Source of the DNA: Plectrocnemia conspersa
Taxonomy: Eukaryota > Arthropoda > Insecta > Trichoptera > Polycentropodidae
Direction of reading: 5' to 3'
DNA length: 64,000 bases
Assembly: GCA_009617715.1 (NCBI GenBank)
Contig: VTFK01000036.1
Span: 310,001-374,000, forward strand
Made by a program: the position numbers and the translations under genes. Positions 33,861 through 46,162 of the stretch are shown in pieces. The number at the start of each line of letters is the position of its first letter. Position 1 is the stretch's first letter. The notes below the pieces were generated by a model. It was not told the DNA's origin. It did not search any database and saw nothing but the letters and a program-made list of their open reading frames with translations.

Positions 33861-35500
33861 GCTTTAAGCATATTTTTATATGTTAATGTAATTTAGGCGC
33901 ATTTCAGCGCATTGTGTTGGCAGTGCATTACTTTGTTTAGCTCTATTTGTATTGTTTAAGTGATTCTAATCCACCCAAATAAGCGATCGGCATGGGCACT
34001 TGTACTGTGCCGGCGTGACGAATAAACTTGTTTTATAAGTCACAAATAAATATTAAATTTTAGATGTTTTAAAAATTCGGTAAAATATATATTAGAGGAT
34101 AAAAAAAATGTTTTAAATTAGTGGATATTAGTAAAGATAGATGCCACCAATCTTATGTTGTAATTTTGTGTGTCGTTGATAAATGCTGTGTTGTAAAAGT
34201 TTCAAAGAGGGTGTTTTTAACAAAGTTTTTAAAGCGTTTCCCCCAAGTAGAAACCATTTTAAATGAATATATTAAATTTAATAATTTAATGAACATTAAA
34301 TATAATTATTAAAAAAAATATTTTTTTAGTTGTATAGTAACTTTATTTAATTATATGTTTATAATATAAATATTTTCATATTTACATTTATTTATTTATT
34401 ACTAGATTTTTAAAATAAAATTATTGCTATTTCATTTTTTAATTAAATGAAATTTAGTAAAATTTAATAATATTAATATTTGTGGGGTCTTATTCTTAAA
34501 ACTCGTGTTTATTTACTGTGACAAAATGATTATCTATCAACCAGAAATAACACGCAAGTGTCCTTACTGTAAATATTCTACGTCATTGAAAGAATATTTC
34601 ATTTATCACGACTTGACGACTTTAAACTTTCGAGCACGATCATCGTAGCAAGCGAAACTGCCTCCAGACACTGTCACTGCAGGGACCTACAAGACCCCTG
34701 AAGATCTTGCACGGATATCATCTTGTCGCCAGCTTCTTTACCACCGCTCGGAGAATAACGATCTCGCTTATCATAATAGCCGCAATATATGTAATATAAT
34801 CTGATAAAATTCTCACTAGTTTCCACCTGTGTCTCACTGGCTGCAAAGTCACACCCATTATGGTTACAAAAACCTTGCATATTATTATTTTATAAAAGCT
34901 TATTATTATAAGAATTGTTTTATTATTTTTTTTTTTATTAAATTATATAAATATTTATATAATATATGAAATATTTAAAAACGTTTTATTTATTAGGTTT
35001 TCTTATTTATTTTTAATATTATAAATTTGTAGATATAATTTTGAATAACTTGAGAAAAAATGTCCAGACGTTATGAACATAGGAGCTGCCAGTAAAAATA
35101 GATATCCAATACGTGTGGACAAAGGGTTAAGTCTTAGTTGAAGCTTAGCGACTCAAAGTCCCAGGTTTTTGTCTTTCAGAGCTACGACTCGGGTGAAGAT
35201 CGATATTATCAGTGTCCTAACGTACTGTATGGTACGCTATGCTATAATAATGCAAGCCATTACAAAGTAATCCATTTTTAAAAACATTATTAAAATAAAA
35301 AATGTAAAGAAACAATGCGATGTATTTTAGTTTTCAAATAATAATGCAGCGTTCATCAAAATTATTTTCACAAAGTAAATCTATTTTTTAATTGTTTTAT
35401 TACTTAATAATTTTATTTTGTTGCTATTCTATTAAAAAAACTTTAGACATTCAAATAAATCAGTAACATCTAGCAAATAAAAAATAAGTCACGAATCAAG
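33861..35500. other. Intergenic, with an old dispersed repeat
   Basis: 34690-34850 resembles 20850-20990 (GATCTTGCACGGATATCAT, CAGCTTCTTTACCA). Around 33880-34040 a GC-richer stretch ends in GACGAATAAACTTG, which carries a polyadenylation-like AATAAA. No gene was recognised. Confidence 0.35.
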
Positions 35501-35832
35501 GATGGAATAGCGTAGTCCGTAACGTCTCAGACTAGTAACTCTGATGTTGCGGGTTCGAGCCCCGGCAGCGACACATTTTTACTTATAAAAAATGCGCAAT
35601 TATTTAAAAAAAAACGGCCCCATCTGCAGTGACATATATTGATTATAAATTGTATAGCACATATTAATTTATAATTTATGATATAGATCCCACTGATTCT
35701 CGGACTTTCAGATGGTGGTTAATACTTACTTGTATGTATTCATTATGTCTGATTGCTTTACTCAGATGGTACAGATTTGCCCGTTGTAACGCATTGGGCT
35801 TATGCCTGTCAGGTTAAATAAATAAAATAAAT
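35501..35832 (+). mobile_element. tRNA-derived SINE
   Basis: The 5' 73 bases resemble a tRNA, with an A box TAGCGTAGTCCG (35508-35519) and a B box GGTTCGAGCCC (35552-35562) at normal spacing, the internal promoter of RNA polymerase III. A clean acceptor stem is missing, so it is not a working tRNA. An unrelated AT-rich body follows, then a 3' end with GCATTGGGCTTATGCCTGT and a tail AAATAAATAAAATAAA. The 3' words recall the LINE A end (GCATTGGGGTAACCTGTTAG), suggesting mobilisation by a LINE A-like enzyme. Confidence 0.7.
35508..35562 (+). promoter_or_regulatory. RNA polymerase III A and B boxes of the SINE
   Basis: The A box TAGCGTAGTCCG fits TRGYNNARYNNG. The B box GGTTCGAGCCC fits GGTTCGANNCC. 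The distance from A box to B box is about 32 bases, within the tRNA range. Confidence 0.7.
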
Positions 35833-38800
35833 TCCGACTTTTTTAATTTTTTTAACCTCGAATTTTTGCATCATTTCAACTAACTTATCTGCCAAATTAG
35901 TTTTAGAAAAGTACTATATTTTTTTTTATATAATTAAAGACACAATATTTTATTTATAAGTGTGTCAGGTTGCAACGGAAGATTTAATAAAAATAAAATA
36001 AATAAACGTTATTAAGAAGATTGTATTATTTTTGCATTAGTTTTCAGATTCGCAATACAATTTAGGGCATCGTGTTTCGTACACTTTAAAATATTATTAT
36101 TAGATAGGAAATAAATTAATGTAAAATATTTGAAAATTCATTTTATTTGTTTCTCATCAATATTTTAATGATATATTTTTACATTTATACATAAACTATG
36201 TATGTATATACAAAATATACAAAAAATGTCTCTGATACGTGGTCTAATGATTTGATCATCCGAGTTTAATCGACATGTTTGAAATTCATTTCAAAAAATC
36301 AATCAAACGCGTATAATCAAATTAAAAGTCTTGTGTAAAGAAGATATATTAAAAAAACATACATACATACGATTTAACTAAAATAATAAAAATTGATAAT
36401 TATCTACATTTTCTTCCAAATAGACATTGATATAATTCGTCGTAAATATATGTCTTTACAATATGAAAGCATTATTTACAATAAACAAACCTTATATTTA
36501 TGTACACATTTTCGTATTTTTATCATATATGATTATTTAATTTATTGCAAATATACACATGTATCGCATACATATACATGTATTAACACAATACACATAT
36601 ACATATAATTGACGGCGTCGAATTGAAAAGCGTAAAACCAAACATGAACTTTTCTTTTTTTTTTTACATAATAATTGATCTAGTTTTATTTACTTAACGA
36701 TATGAAATAGTCTGGAAGACGTGACATGATCCAGAAGCAATAAATAAAAAATTACGCTCGTGATTTATTTTTTATTAAACACCCTGTGAAACAATATCAT
36801 TTTCACGAAGCGTTATACATTATAATATAATGGAAATAAATTATAGAATGAACACTGATTTAATAAAAAAAGTATTATAGACATCGACTAGTTTATTTAT
36901 ATTTTTTTATTATGATAGGTTAACGAAACATATAATTATTGATATATCGTTTGATATGTTCAAAGCTCGTCTAACGAGTGTGTTGTTTTTTTTGTTTATA
37001 AAATGATCAGTTGCTTCGAATTCCATCATTCTTCAGTCTCACAAATTTGTGTGAAAGCGTTGATTAATTTAGTTTGAATGCGGTTTTTTTTCATTATAAG
37101 CAATATATCTTCCAGAGTTTCATCTTAGAAATTGTTAGAAATTTTACATCGTCATCGTAATTTTTTTCGCAAAAGTTCCGGAATTCCATCCTGTCTTTTA
37201 GCACGCAATTCCTGGCGTACTATCCCCCAGGAGCGAGCGACTTTGAACCAGATTTAATTTCAAAAGCTTTCGGACCTTTTTGCTAAAACTTCAAAAACAT
37301 TCCATGCGTAGGTGTGTATGTACACGTTCATACATAAAGCGCTCGGAACGTTCGTCAGAAATTTATATATTTATAATGAATGCTTGTGTGTTATTTTTTT
37401 TAATATATCGTACAGACGTTAACGTGTAGGTATATAGATTTTTTTTTTTTATCAAAGGACTAAACTTTTTTTTCATATATACGTTTTACGCTCTCGCACC
37501 TAGAGTAAAAAAGTTAATGAACGCACTCTCGTTTTTCCGCTTTGTGCTTTTTGAAAGCTCGACTGTAAATGTAAAATCATTTATGATAATGCGTTGGTGT
37601 TGCTCCCTTAATAAGTGTCATGGCTATATCATTTTAACGGTAATTAATTAAATTACAAAATTAGGCAACGTAAACAACTGGAATAAAAAGGACATTTTAT
37701 ATATATAAAACTGAAAAATTATAATGTAAGATATTATCTAATAAAATTCAACCGCACGATGTGCAGCGAGTATAAATTAAAACGTTAACAGTAATTACTG
37801 TAGTTTCGAACGACCAGTGCCGCCCTGGGACAGTTAACATAGACACATCGTCTGTCTGCCCTTTGAACCCTAAATTAAATCAGTATCGCCCCTGGAATGT
37901 TAGTATGAATCGCTAAACCGTAGTTGAAAATCGAAGCAACTGACCGATCACAAAAGCACCCAAAACCGGCCTAATTGAACAATATTGCTTATTAATTGAA
38001 TCGGTCTCATCCATCAAGCATTCATCGAAAAAGGTCTAAATATATTGTGCCGTGGGTTAAAACTAAAAGTGTATACATATAATGGTTTTTGTAACATTTA
38101 TTTTCATTTTTCGGATATGAATTTGGTTGGACATAATTGCAGCTAACAAGGAGATTAAAAACTTTACGGCTTAAAAAATAGAGAACAGCGATAGAGTTAA
38201 ACGCAGGAACATAAACTTCTGCCGTGTGATTGGTCGGTCCGTGGAAGGTGTCCGGTGCGTGTAAGTACACAGGATAGTTTTGGTTTGTGTTTTTTAATGT
38301 AGTAATATGTTATCATATTTTTTACTTTATATTTAAAAAATACAATTGTCGCATGAAGGTTTTTTATATTCACTTTTTAATCCAAAAATTTGTAGTTTAT
38401 CACAAAATTATTTTAAAATTAGGTTTAATTTTTTTAGCACGCAGTTATGGTTATACATGTTTTATTTAAAATTGTATTGATTTTAAATTGTATTTGTAAA
38501 TAGTATTTTTATAAAATATAGATTATACGCAAAAAATATTTTTGACCTAGCTGTCATATAAATATATTTACTACTATTCCGACTGAAGTACGAAATTTAT
38601 TATAAAGTTCTATTGATGCGGATAAAGCTCCTACAGGACTATCTGCGTCTAAATGTAAACGAAACGCTTTGATAAGGTGTATTTTCTGTGGAGAAACTTT
38701 ATTTGTCCTTTTGCGAAATTTTACTTATCCTTGTGCGAATCTTTGACGTTAATTGGCATTGAAAAGGGATTAAATAAGAGTTTAATAGAAGCTTCCTTTA

Positions 38801-39235
38801 ATGTTATTGTACTATGGATTAATAATACGCAGTTACCACAATAGCTCAAAACTTTAAAGTAATATTGATTGATGAATATCTATCTCTCTACAAAACATGA
38901 ATCGTAATGCTCTGTTAATTTGTTAAACTGGGATTTTTAGAGCATGCATTTATTTTTTATAAAATAGAACACAAATCAACCTGTTGTAAAGCAATATTTA
39001 AAAAAAACGAAATCCTGCATCATCTGAACATAAAGTACATATAATCCATTTCAAATTGATTCGCGAATTGGGAGCATACGATTGGTCGATTGGCGTGTGC
39101 TTAATTATTTGCCGACCGACCCACACAGACACTGTACATATAGAATGGAACATTTTACCTTACGTCCACAAGAAATATTAAGCATCATAAATTTACACTG
39201 AACCAATGCCTAATCAACATTCGAGCTAAGGTCAT
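35833..39235. other. Long AT-rich region, no gene recognised
   Basis: No convincing frame, RNA gene or transposon border was seen in 3.4 kb. Short GC-richer spots lie at 37140-37350 and 37790-38000. Confidence 0.45.
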
Positions 39236-39416
39236 ATTGATACCAGGCGCGTACGGTGAGATACTTTCCCTTTCGCTCGCTCGCGTGTTAAGTGACGTGA
39301 CTGAGTGAGAGATAAGGGCGTGCGGAACGCACGCCATTATCTCTCACTCAGTCATGTCACTTAACACGCGAGCGAGCGAAAGGGAAAGTATCTCATCGTA
39401 CGCGCCTGATTGATAC
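39236..39416. mobile_element. Palindromic hAT-type MITE with exact 8-bp duplication
   Basis: The element occupies 39244-39408 (165 bp). Its two 81-bp halves are complementary except at three positions, leaving a 3-base loop (GAA, about 39325-39327). Ends are CAGGCGCGTACG and complement. ATTGATAC occurs immediately on both sides (39236-39243 and 39409-39416), an exact 8-bp target duplication as made by hAT transposases. It has no coding capacity, so it was moved by a transposase in trans. A degraded relative occurs at 50938-51000. Confidence 0.9.
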
Positions 39417-41200
39417 GCCGACGCCAATGAGCGCGTTCTGGCAAAGGATCGCTATTATTTCTAATCTGATCGGAATCTATCATATACAATAATAATGAGC
39501 AATGGTTAGGTTAAAACATATTTGCTGATATTTTAATGGAATGATTTATTACTACCGATTTGACATAGGGTCACCAATGCCTGAATCAAAGCAACAGTAA
39601 ATATAAAAGTTTATGACCTCATAAAAAATAAACGGTGCAATGTAATGGTTTCTGCTTTTGCTCTGTTGATTACAGAATAATACTACATTGTTACATAAAT
39701 TTCGTAGAAAATCCATCAGGTTAACAATCAATCAAATTTGAATTAAAACTTGATTAGACCAACCAATCATTGTGTTGATAAAATATTAAGTCGCAAAGTT
39801 TTTAATGAATCTTCCGAAGCATATGGACAAAATCTACATATAAGATCCAATAAAATGTACACACGTTTTATGGGGTCCTCTGCATTTCACTGCAAAACAC
39901 CAATCATGCGTTAAAAATGACATATTTGACGCAATGCGTATTCAGACCTTAAAAACAACATCACTTTCATATCATAAACGACGTTTTACATACTTCGCTC
40001 ACACAGATATAAAAATATATATACACACATGATCAAATATTTTTTTTTTTGACAAACCCTATTGTTTATCATATGATGCACAATAACATAATGATGTTCA
40101 TAAATTATTATCATTACTGATATGACTGTTAACGAAACCTAAAATAATCGCTAAGTCTATAAGCACCTTCACGATTGGCTTACGCTATTATTTGGTTATA
40201 TATAAATATTTCATTGTTATCATTTATTCATTTTTAATTTATATATACTCATTTTTATCATGTACACGCAATCGAGTTTATATACACGATTTTATAATCA
40301 ATTACGTCACATTTTCAATATGTATATATATACGATATAAATATTTTTATTTCAGACGGATCATATGAAATCAAATTTTCGATCGAATCACGCATCGACA
40401 CTATAAATAGTATAATGGATAACAATACATAATATATAACATACATCAATCAGATCTCTTAAGTACGTTTTAATAAATACAAATTTAGTAAATTAAATAC
40501 AAGAAATCTCATGTTTGAATTCGCACTTATTTGGTCACATTAAATAAAAACATATATAAATAATTTTGTACGTAATTGATTGGGAAATTATTTCATATAA
40601 AATATTATGTAAATATAATTGATATAATGAATTAAAAAAAGCGTGCAACGAATCACTAATTTAAAAAATATTTAACTGATAATCTGAATCATAAAAAGTA
40701 AGGAATACATCACCGTTTTTTAAATTCATATTATCAAAAAAACAGATATGGAATTGTGACAAACATTGTCGACTATTATTATTTTGTGAATTACTTCAAT
40801 TCCACGCGCGACTTCTGTTTTGTGTAGAATACTTAAATTAAAATGTATTTTAATTGAGTCATGAATAATCGTCCCCCAGAAATAACATTAGGAGCTTCTC
40901 AATCCACAGTATCGAATAATTCTTAATATTCCTAGATTATTATTTTAATTATTGTTGATGTGTGGAAAAACCGAAAAAATATTTAAAGTATAAATTTATT
41001 TCATTTGAAAATTGATTATAATAAAAAACACTCTTAGAACGAAATAAATGAGTGTTTCACAAAAAATGTTTGATTTTTGCTTTTGAGAAACATCGGCGCC
41101 TCCAGAGACTGCAACCTCCAGAGCTACATCCACAGAGAGTGTTATTCAGATGACAGACTCGCCTGCCACAGTCATAGATAGCAAGATGGCACATACTAAA
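39417..41200. other. AT-rich region, no gene recognised
   Basis: No gene recognised. A GC-richer patch at 41090-41200 has repeated CTCCAGAG words but no domain. Confidence 0.4.
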
Positions 41201-41203
41201 CAC

Positions 41204-41640
41204 CTAATGCGCCGCACTTTTTTTGCGCGCGACCGAAAAGTGCCAAATAATCGCAATTTTCAAATTGTCATATTACTAAAATTACGCTACTGATAATTAT
41301 AAAAATTGGCGTGGCACTTTTTTCGGTCGTGAATATTCAATTTATGCAAAATCCACAAGCCACATGGTATAACACGAGACAAAATGTGTTACTATCCTAG
41401 AATTTGCCGCCATCGATTCTAAATGAGAATTTGTTATAGTGTAACATTTATATAAACCGATTTAGGATCGAAAAGATTTTTTTTAACAAAATCTCGAACC
41501 ACTAATTATTTTTTTAATTATTTAATTTTGTATAGAAATAAATATAATAATGACATCTGCTAGAAAATATGATTAATACCTTTTGGTGACCTAAAATAAT
41601 CAAAGATGTCAGTAAGTCTGTTAAAGATCGAGTTTCATAA
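41204..41640 (+). repeat. Dispersed repeat, copy 1 (pair with 50336-50790)
   Basis: Shared words in order with 50336-50790: GCGCGCGA, CCAAATAATCGCAATTTT, TTTTTCGGTCGTGAATATTC, AATTTATGCAAAATC, CTATCCTAGAATTT, GCCATCGATTCTAAAT, TTTATATAAACC and AAAGATGTCAGTAAG. Divergence is considerable. No coding frame; class unknown. Confidence 0.7.
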
Positions 41641-42949
41641 AAGCGTGTTAACACGCATCGCAATCGAGTCCCCAAAAAGCGAATTAATCGGAGTTCGGAG
41701 CTTTAAGTGTTAAGATGACTAACATATGGCACGCATCATTAGTTCTGTATTGATAAAAACTTTTTAAATATTATGGTAAAAATAAATTATATTATTATAC
41801 TATAAATATTAAATTACAATACAGTGATTGCTTTAAAATATTTTCAACATACAACTCAACTAAAACACAATTTTTCTGCAGTTATTTAGTCGATATTTTA
41901 AAGATTTATACAATTAAGATAATCTTCAAAATTTATTTTAAAATATATAGATAAGCAATTAAATTGAAATTAAGTGTGAATGCTGATTGACCGCTGTTTT
42001 TTTTATTAATTAAAATATCATATTCTTTCACTCTTTCGTAAAACTGCTGTAATTTTTTAAATCAATGATAAACCCGATGACGCTAATAAGCGTCATCGGA
42101 TTTAAGCAATATTTAAAAAAACATTTTTTATTTGATAATTAAATATGATAAAAGGATAAGATTTTAACGCCATTCTTGAAACCTGTAGTTGTTTTAAATG
42201 TTAGTTACGGTTATATTACTAGGTTTCTAAAGGAAAGTTTAAGTCTTTTCTAATCAATTAAGATGATATCAAAAGTATACCAGCAAAAAATAATTTGACT
42301 TGAGGATCCAATGGATTCTACTTGACATTTTCTGGCACAAAATAAGTATTGTTTAACATATAAACATCAGGTTTTTTTAGATATTTCATTACAAATATAT
42401 TCAAATAATCATCTAAGATGATACCTGTTGCTTATATTTTTTTCTTTAAAATAAGCGTGCGTAAAATTAAATTGGCACGTGTTTATTAAAATATTTTATG
42501 AGTTCATTTGTGTACGCTAATATTAAAACTTATCTCAATTAAATTATACGATCACATAGAAAGTCAGAAACTTACTAGCAGCTAAAATATTCTATGAATT
42601 TCGATAAAATAACGATCGTCGATGAATGAAAGAGACGATTTTCATGACCCAACTTTAATCCATACATATAAAAACGCGCGATTATAAGCTCAGTTTCGAA
42701 GCCTTTGGCAAACGTTAAAAAATAAAAAATTGGGTCCGTTCACATTTTTTCAATATTATCACTATATTTAATTAAGGTGAATGCGCAACATCGCCGCACA
42801 CCGCATTTCCGCCTGCCTCCTTTGTTGATCGCTCGTGTTGTGTGTGGTTAACGATTTAACTACGACGCACTAGAAAGATCAGCCTTCTTCAATAATAAAT
42901 ACAGGACGAGGAGGGTCTCGATATTTTAAGCCTAGAGGTCAGGCCTTCG
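41641..42949. other. Region downstream of EXT1, likely 3' UTR plus flank
   Basis: It lies 3' of the exostosin stop codon on the minus strand. The part next to the stop should be 3' UTR. Candidate polyadenylation signals (TTTATT on the plus strand) occur, for instance, near 42482 and 42127. The true end cannot be fixed from sequence alone. Confidence 0.35.
42074..42099. other. Perfect 11-bp hairpin downstream of EXT1
   Basis: CCGATGACGCT (42074-42084) pairs exactly with AGCGTCATCGG (42089-42099) around AATA. It lies about 850 bases 3' of the EXT1 stop on the gene strand. It could fold in a long 3' UTR or be a transposon scrap. Confidence 0.6.
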
Positions 42950-43130
42950 TTAGCTGCCGACCAGCTCGATCTGTCTGTACTTCTTGCGAAGATTCGACAC
43001 CGGATCCTTGAACAGCACAGGGTCCAGACGAACTCTGCTCCTCACCAGCGGCATGTAGCCGAAAACGGCCGCAAAGGTGTTTAGACACGACTGACGCTGG
43101 ATGAAGTGATCCGGATCGTTCCACGGTGAC
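42950..43130 (-). CDS. ttv: Exostosin-1 (EXT1/tout-velu) last coding exon
   Basis: Terminal exon of a heparan sulfate co-polymerase. EXT1, with EXT2 in the Golgi, alternately adds glucuronic acid and N-acetylglucosamine. After acceptor TTTCAG the exon completes an AGG codon and encodes [19 protein letters not shown], then [40 protein letters not shown] and TAA (42950-42952). The DPDHF.QRQSC.NTFA..FGYMPL pattern with RLDPVLFKD and RKKYR.IE is the C-terminus of animal EXT1, which distinguishes it from EXT2 and EXTL proteins. It joins in phase to the exon at 51701-51954 across an 8570-bp intron. Product assignment is firm; the symbol follows the Drosophila orthologue name. Confidence 0.92.
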
Positions 43131-43970
43131 CTGAAATACAGAAAATAGGTTAAACATTATGCAAACATTACAGAGGCAAAGCAAACCCCTAGTTGGACAC
43201 GAAAGCGGTCTGGCTATAATCGCATTAAGGACGAAGGGGTCGCTTGTGCTTTGATGTGATTCCTGACTATGGTGGAACTTATTTTTTTGTATTATATATA
43301 TAAGTCGCTTAAAAGCTCGCATCTGACATTTTGACCAAAATTTAGTATATAGTAATGTATTAAACAATCTTACCTATTACCATGATAGGATTATTATACC
43401 TTTTATCCATATTAACAATATAAAACAATTTTTGCCACAAATATGTTGTGGCTGTGACCGCAATGTAATTTAATTGTACAAGATTTGTTAACTCAAATTC
43501 AAGTGGACGACCAGAAAGAAATTTCGAGGACATTGGGTTTGAATCCCAAATAAACCCTAGTGTTTTTGAATATATGTATATTGTCTGAGGGATCTGAACT
43601 AGTGCTTATTATAAAATTATTATTTCGATCGATCATCACAGCTAAGAGTATCCTAAATTTTTATTACCTAACGGATTAAAAACTCTATGAATAACTAAAT
43701 GATCTATGGACTAAAAGCTGAAAAAATATTTTGTAATTAATAAAATAGATTTTGATTTCATTCTGATGTTTCGCTACTACTAAATGGTTGTTAATTGTGT
43801 TTACCCTGTCATATTGCAACAAAAAATTTATTCTTTCACGAATAGCAAGTAAAACTCGTTCCCTCAATCAGGTAGCAAATCCCACAAATGCTGGTTTTAC
43901 ACAAAGCACCTAAAATTCTAACAAGGACAACGATCCTATTAAATTATAAAATAAGAACGGAAATTTTATT

Positions 43971-44335
43971 AGCGCCCAAAGCATACATAATTTGTCGAGA
44001 AGAGGCTAGAAGAAATGATCGTTGATCTCCTCTTATTTCCCCGGAATTATTTCATACAAGTTGTGCATACACCTAGTAACATTTATAATCAATAAAATCT
44101 ATGTCACTTTGATTTCAGTCTAGTGTCCAAATCATACATAATTTGTTGAGAAAAGGCTAAAAGGAAGGAAGGATCGTTGATTTCCTCTCATTTCTCCAAA
44201 ATTATATGTTAAAAATGTTGTCAAATTGTCAAATAACATGAATTTTAATAGCGCTCAAATCATAAATTAGTTGCTAAGAAAAGGCCAGCCAAAAGTATGG
44301 TTGATCTCCTCCTATTTCTCCGATATTATATCATA
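43971..44335. repeat. Three degenerate tandem repeat units
   Basis: Units start at about 43971, 44122 and 44250, giving periods of 151 and 128 bases. Each reads GCG/TCCCAAA, CATACATAATTTGTTGAGAA (or a variant), AAGGCTA, ATCGTTGATCTCCTC, then TATTTCTCC and ATTAT. The units have diverged strongly, so the array is old. It lies inside the EXT1 intron. Confidence 0.75.
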
Positions 44336-46160
44336 TTATCTGAAACGATGCCGTAGAAAAATCAGACTTTTAACTTTAATTAAGCCATTAAAATTCAGAG
44401 GCAATGTCATATTTTGCACTAAATCTTTCATAGCCACAGATTCACGTCTTAATATGCAATAATGATAAAAAAATCAAAACTGCAGGATGTTTAACTTAAT
44501 ACAAATAATTCGAATTAAAATATAATTTTAAAATAAAATTACATTATTAATCCAAAAAATATGATTCTTATTGTATTTTCCATAAATGTTATTTTTCACA
44601 AATTATGTAACAACATTACAAGTATTGAAATTATATCACATTACTGAAGATACAATAAAAACATTTTCAGTTACTTTCAGTGAAAATAAAATTACCACAG
44701 AAAAATGTTATTATTATGTTTTTATTTACTTCAATACAATCATATATTTAATGTATGCAAAAAATATAATATAAAAATATAGCGTCTGTCAATAATAATC
44801 GATGCACTGCGATTAGCTTGTATACGATTCGTAAAAAAGTATATTAATAAAAGTAGTGTTACAGAAGCGACGAGATATATTGTTAACGGCACAAATATAC
44901 AAAAAAAAATTAACAGGTAGTGAAATTAATTCCATTGTTGCTGGATTTATGCAACCAAAGACGGTAACATCTACACAACATTAAAAGCCACATATTATAA
45001 GTTTAGTAGATATTAACCCTTTTCTCTAATTGCATATAAAAATAAATTTAATTTGGAATTTCTAATTTCGCCCATCACTTGAAATAACCGAGAGTTCCAG
45101 TCTGAACTCGCAACCAGCTTACGCTGAATATACGACACTTCAATTCTACTAGAGTTTAACTCGATCTTCAAGTCAACTTGAAAATTAACCATCGACATAG
45201 TACGTATATATATATAATATAATATATCATAATATACATTTAATGTATAAAATAGGTTGTTACATTTTTAACAAACCTTTTTAGTTAATTTATGCTAGAG
45301 AATTTAATTTGAACGACGCATGTATAAATTTAAATATTTAATGCTTTCAAAGCTGAAACATATTTTAAACATCGGTATGTATAAAATTCAGTAGCTAAAA
45401 AACTTGACATATACAATAAAAATACTTTAAAATATTAATGATACATATAAAAGTAATATTTATGGTATAAATATAATATGTTTAATCCTCATAGAAAAAA
45501 GTAAAGTGGAAAATCCAGAGGGCAACGAATTTTCTTGTGACATTTATATCAGATTCATAATGATGAATGTTCAAAATAGAATAGGACTTGACATTAGAAA
45601 ACAAGTTCGAAATGTGTGCTATACATTTTTTTACAAATAAAATAAACTACTTTTTCTACAAGATTATTTTTTAATACCGTATATTAAATACTGATTAGAC
45701 ACAGCAATTTTTTATCAGTGTATGACGTGTATATAGCAGATTAAACAATAGTTTTTAAATCTCTCCATAAAATTGTTAGCTTCCGACTATTCGTAAAAAT
45801 ATTGCTTTTATTATTTACTTTTCAAAACAGCACAGTATCTATAAAGCATATCTTACTAATTAATTAAAGGTAAAATAATAATTAAAAAAAAAGTGAATAG
45901 ATGTATTATTTGATAGATAACCAGTCTAAAATTACTGTACGCTATTACTTTAATTTAAAAGGTATTTCAATGAACTTGTCACGTCACAATAATGTTTTAA
46001 AAATATATTTGTACAAACAATCATTTTATTTGAGGGCAATTTAAATGAGCAATATATAAAATATTTGTTACATAGGACGCATTGTATGTGCATTACTGTA
46101 GGACAGATAGGTGCGAGCGAGCGAGTATTGATCAGATGTGTTTACCTTAGAAATATATAA
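44336..46160. other. AT-rich intron sequence, nothing recognised
   Basis: No gene or repeat border was seen. The motif GGTGCGAGCGAGCGAGTA near 46110 resembles words in the MITE at 39244. Confidence 0.4.
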
Positions 46161-46162
46161 AT

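Noticed and set aside
35501..35573. Functional tRNA gene
   Set aside because: A and B boxes are present, but no paired acceptor stem was found, the anticodon loop is irregular, and a SINE body and tail follow.
42939..43367. Minus-strand 142-codon open frame overlapping the EXT1 last exon
   Set aside because: It reads the exon in the wrong frame and runs through the splice acceptor into the intron. The exostosin frame explains the region.
43500..43560. B-box-like GGGTTTGAATCCC as another SINE or tRNA
   Set aside because: No A box at the right distance, no tail or tRNA-like folding.
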